From Candidatus Tharpella sp. (GTDB lineage: Bacteria; Desulfobacterota; Anaeroferrophillalia; Anaeroferrophillales; Tharpellaceae): a stretch of 6,652 nt of DNA. The DNA lies in contig JAGGTT010000100.1 in the NCBI GenBank assembly GCA_021163565.1, positions 1-6,652 of the forward strand, in the 5' to 3' direction. Below are positions 4,896-6,652 of this stretch, one piece after another. The translations under genes and the position numbers were made by a program. Every line of letters starts with the position of its first letter. Position 1 is the stretch's first letter. The notes below the pieces were generated by a model. The model was not told where the DNA came from. It searched no databases and saw only the letters and a list, made by a program, of their open reading frames with translations.

Positions 4896-5795
4896 TCAAT
4901 GAGATGGCCTCAAACCCAGCCAGAGAGCATAGAGAATCATGGCAATAGTCGCCACCGTTGCCGGCAAGGTTGCCTGTTTTCCGTAAATAACCAGGCCGAG
5001 GCCGGCCGCCGTTCCATAATTTTTCAAAGTCCCAAGAAGCATCAGACTGACTGTGGTGGGTTCGGATAGCCCGATTGCCCGCGCCACTTTGCCGATCAAC
5101 CAACCGAGCCCGAAAGTAGTCAACAGGGCGATGACGGCAATCGGTACGATAGTTAAAGGCTGCTCGAAAAAAACCTGCCGATTGATACCCACCAGCGTAT
5201 AGATAACAAGAAAAAATATCCAATTAATCAGATCGCCGCGATACCGATTCAGTTGTTTGGCCAAAGGGGTTTTCAATAGAAGCCTGGAACCGATCAAAGG
5301 TAGTAAAATTAATTCAACGAGAACCAGTAAAAGTTTCAACGGTTGGACGAAACTACTGCCTAAGAAAAGCACCGCAATCGCTGGAGTAATCAACAAAGCA
5401 CTGAAGTAGGTACCAATGGCGGCGAGCATGGTGAAATTCAAATTACCGCGATACATAACGGAAAAAGGAATTACAGCCACCGCCGGCGGCACCGCCGCCA
5501 GCAGAATAAAGCCGGCACTGATTTCAGGATCATTGATCAAAAAATGGTTTAACAACAGAAGGGTACCGCCAAGAATAACATAATTCATGACAATCCCGGC
5601 CAGAATGGGGCGAATCAGAGAACGGGGTGAGCTGAAAATATCACTCGATACCCCCATGCTGGAAAGCGTCATAACCAAGCCCAGAGCCGGCAAAACCAAA
5701 GCCTGCGTATGCTCCGCAAGACCACCCAAGATAAGGCCACAAAATAGAGCCAGAAAGAGGATGAAATTTTGGTTATGTAAAAGACTCTTATTCAC
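4896..5795 (-). CDS. Bile acid:sodium symporter-family transporter
   Basis: An inner-membrane protein of ~299 residues (307 if started at the TTG at 5819), the usual size for COG0385/SBF transporters of the BART superfamily. About nine to ten hydrophobic helices are visible. Diagnostic stretches are LVLPALGLVMTLSSMGV (TM2), ILLAAVPPAVAVIPFSVMYR (TM4) and LGTLKNYGTAAGLGLVIYG followed by ATVATIAMILYALWLG (the last two helices); N267 (307-residue numbering) in LKNYG sits at the expected sodium/substrate crossover. I favour the GTG at 5795-5793, preceded by GAGAG 5 nt away and followed directly by hydrophilic then hydrophobic residues; the TTG has only a weak GGTG. Members move organic anions with sodium; the substrate here is unknown. 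A dead aminotransferase remnant follows 2 bp after the stop, and two inverted repeats lie upstream. Confidence 0.85.
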   Translation of the reverse strand: MNKSLLHNQNFILFLALFCGLILGGLAEHTQALVLPALGLVMTLSSMGVSSDIFSSPRSLIRPILAGIVMNYVILGGTLLLLNHFLINDPEISAGFILLAAVPPAVAVIPFSVMYRGNLNFTMLAAIGTYFSALLITPAIAVLFLGSSFVQPLKLLLVLVELILLPLIGSRLLLKTPLAKQLNRYRGDLINWIFFLVIYTLVGINRQVFFEQPLTIVPIAVIALLTTFGLGWLIGKVARAIGLSEPTTVSLMLLGTLKNYGTAAGLGLVIYGKQATLPATVATIAMILYALWLGLRPSH

Positions 5796-5830
5796 AAATT
5801 CTCTCGAAGATTGAGGCAAGAACTGACAAC

Positions 5831-5872
5831 ACCTTAAATTGATTACAACAATACGCTACATCATTTTAAGGT
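5831..5872. promoter_or_regulatory. Inverted repeat overlapping the transporter's likely -10
   Basis: ACCTTAAATTGAT (5831-5843) and ATCATTTTAAGGT (5860-5872) form a 13-bp inverted repeat with one mismatch and a 16-nt spacer. The right arm contains TAAAAT on the minus strand (5/6 to a -10 element), placed 12 bp or more upstream of either transporter start; the -35 is poor. A dimeric repressor bound here would block transcription, so this is a candidate operator for the transporter. Confidence 0.4.
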
Positions 5873-5918
5873 AAAAATCAATACGACAAAAACATGAAAA
5901 AGGCTTAATTTTGATTAT

Positions 5919-5958
5919 TGTGAGAATAATTCAGGTCAGAACCAAATTATTCTTCACA
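5919..5958. repeat. Inverted repeat / stem-loop upstream of the transporter
   Basis: AGAATAATT (5923-5931) is exactly complementary in reverse to AATTATTCT (5944-5952). The arms extend outward as TGTG and CACA across one unpaired base, and inward as GGT/ACC around a CAGA loop. It lies between the transporter and the IS30 remnant. It could be an operator, a terminator-like structure without a clear U-tract, or part of an old mobile-element end. Confidence 0.45.
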
Positions 5959-5970
5959 GTAGATATCTAC
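5959..5970. repeat. 12-bp perfect palindrome GTAGATATCTAC
   Basis: GTAGATATCTAC is its own reverse complement and directly abuts the stem-loop ending at 5958. It lies ~75 bp before the open transposase frame. Either a regulator half-site pair or a chance palindrome in AT-rich DNA; no protein can be assigned. Confidence 0.35.
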
Positions 5971-6043
5971 CACCAACGTCAACTTTGTAATCAGTCACCA
6001 AATTTAAGATTAATCGTAATATGCGTCAGTGTTGTCCGGTTAG

Positions 6044-6652
6044 AGCTTTGCTTGTGATAATGGGGTCGTCGAAACCTCTTCTGCTGGATCCAAATCTGGA
6101 GGTTCACTTTACCGACATCTGCGTTGCCAAAAGAAACGGCGTAAACGTTATGGCAGCTATGATCGTCGCGGCCTTCTGCCGGGCAGGACATTTATTGATC
6201 AACGTCCGGAGATTGTCAATTCCAGAAACCGCATTGGAGACTGGGAAGGTGACACCATCATTGGCAAAGGACATCAAGGCAGCATAGTTACCCTGACCGA
6301 GAGAAAGTCCGGGTTTCTGGCTATGAGACAAATAGAACGTAAAACAGCCCATGAAGTCCGTGAGGCGATCATTGACAAACTGGCTCAACATAAAAATCAT
6401 GTCCATACCATTACTACTGACAATGGCAAAGAATTTGCCGACCACCAGGTAATTGCCGATAGTCTGGATGCCGGCTTTTATTTTGCCCATCCATATTCAT
6501 CATGGGAACGAGGGACGAATGAGAATACTAATGGCTTGATCCGTCAATATTTCCCAAAAAATATGGTTCTATCAAAGATCTCACCTTCTCTCGTTGACAA
6601 GGCTGAGGAACTAATAAATCATAGGCCCAGAAAACGGCTGGACTATCTAACC
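6044..6652 (+). pseudogene. IS30-family transposase, 5'-truncated, runs off window end
   Basis: This frame is open from just after the TAG at 6041-6043 to the window edge (203 codons) and has no convincing start. From about 6092 it reads KSGGSLYRHLRCQKKRRKRY, then GSYDRRGLLPGRTF and the catalytic core. The DDE triad is intact: D in DWEGDTIIG (6251-6253), D in TTDNGKEF (6419-6421) and E in ERGTNENTNGLIRQYFP (6521-6523). The D-x33-E spacing is that of IS30. EELINHRPRKRLDYLT near the edge is the family C-terminus, so few residues are missing there. The ~120-residue N-terminal region with the helix-turn-helix that binds the IS ends is absent in all upstream frames. This copy should be inactive on its own, though a fragment could be expressed. 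The inverted-repeat ends of the element are not identifiable here. Confidence 0.85.

Noticed and set aside
4726..5223. A 165-codon minus-strand open frame as a complete gene
   Set aside because: Beyond the aminotransferase tail it is only an out-of-frame reading of the transporter gene, with no family resemblance.
6021..6490. Open frames of 88 codons (plus) and 128 codons (minus) over the IS30 region
   Set aside because: The transposase frame with its intact D-D-E core occupies the same DNA; the other readings are shadows.
1..6652. CRISPR array, tRNA or rRNA genes
   Set aside because: No regularly spaced direct repeats, cloverleaf-like sequences or ribosomal RNA signatures were seen.

Overview
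The window looks like a chromosomal accessory stretch from an anaerobic Gram-negative bacterium, most plausibly a deltaproteobacterium of the Desulfuromonadales type. This rests on an outer-membrane barrel and several Sec-exported proteins, a DUF2202 ferritin-like protein, a stand-alone QueG-like Fe-S protein and moderate GC content. It is inference from gene types; no taxonomic marker is present.

Layout. The left half (1-3367) is all minus strand, so it reads from 3367 down to 1. First comes a run of three exported proteins: a DUF2202 ferritin-like protein (3367-2588), a small basic Gly/Asn-rich protein with a DUF1104-like segment (2550-2176), and a small Gly-rich protein with a C-terminal cysteine cluster (2009-1524). 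A large near-perfect hairpin (1439-1488) and a good sigma-70-type promoter (1420-1392) separate this run from a second unit. That unit is a predicted outer-membrane beta-barrel protein (1312-296) overlapping by 31 bp a further exported protein (326 to beyond the window edge). At 3368-3749 lies a 382-bp divergent intergenic region with a sigma-54-like site, a stem-loop and a perfect operator-like palindrome.

The right half starts with a plus-strand QueG-like double [4Fe-4S] protein (3750-4613). It converges on a minus-strand bile acid:sodium symporter-family transporter (about 5795-4896). Immediately downstream of the transporter stop lies an undescribed-looking remnant: the last ~45 codons of a class V alanine/serine-glyoxylate aminotransferase (4893-4726) with no body or start. 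Upstream of the transporter are two long inverted repeats and a 12-bp palindrome. The window closes with a 5'-truncated IS30-family transposase on the plus strand (6044 to the edge), which retains the whole D-D-E catalytic core but no N-terminal helix-turn-helix.

How the genes may work together. The exported trio shares Asn-Gly-Lys/Gly-rich segments just after the predicted signal cleavage sites or in tails, and probably forms one envelope-located functional unit with a di-metal ferritin-like protein at its head; this is the best candidate here for an undescribed system. The barrel and its overlapping partner look like a separate envelope pair. The transporter and aminotransferase remnant suggest a former transport/metabolism operon broken by deletion near an insertion sequence. 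None of these functional links is proven by the sequence.
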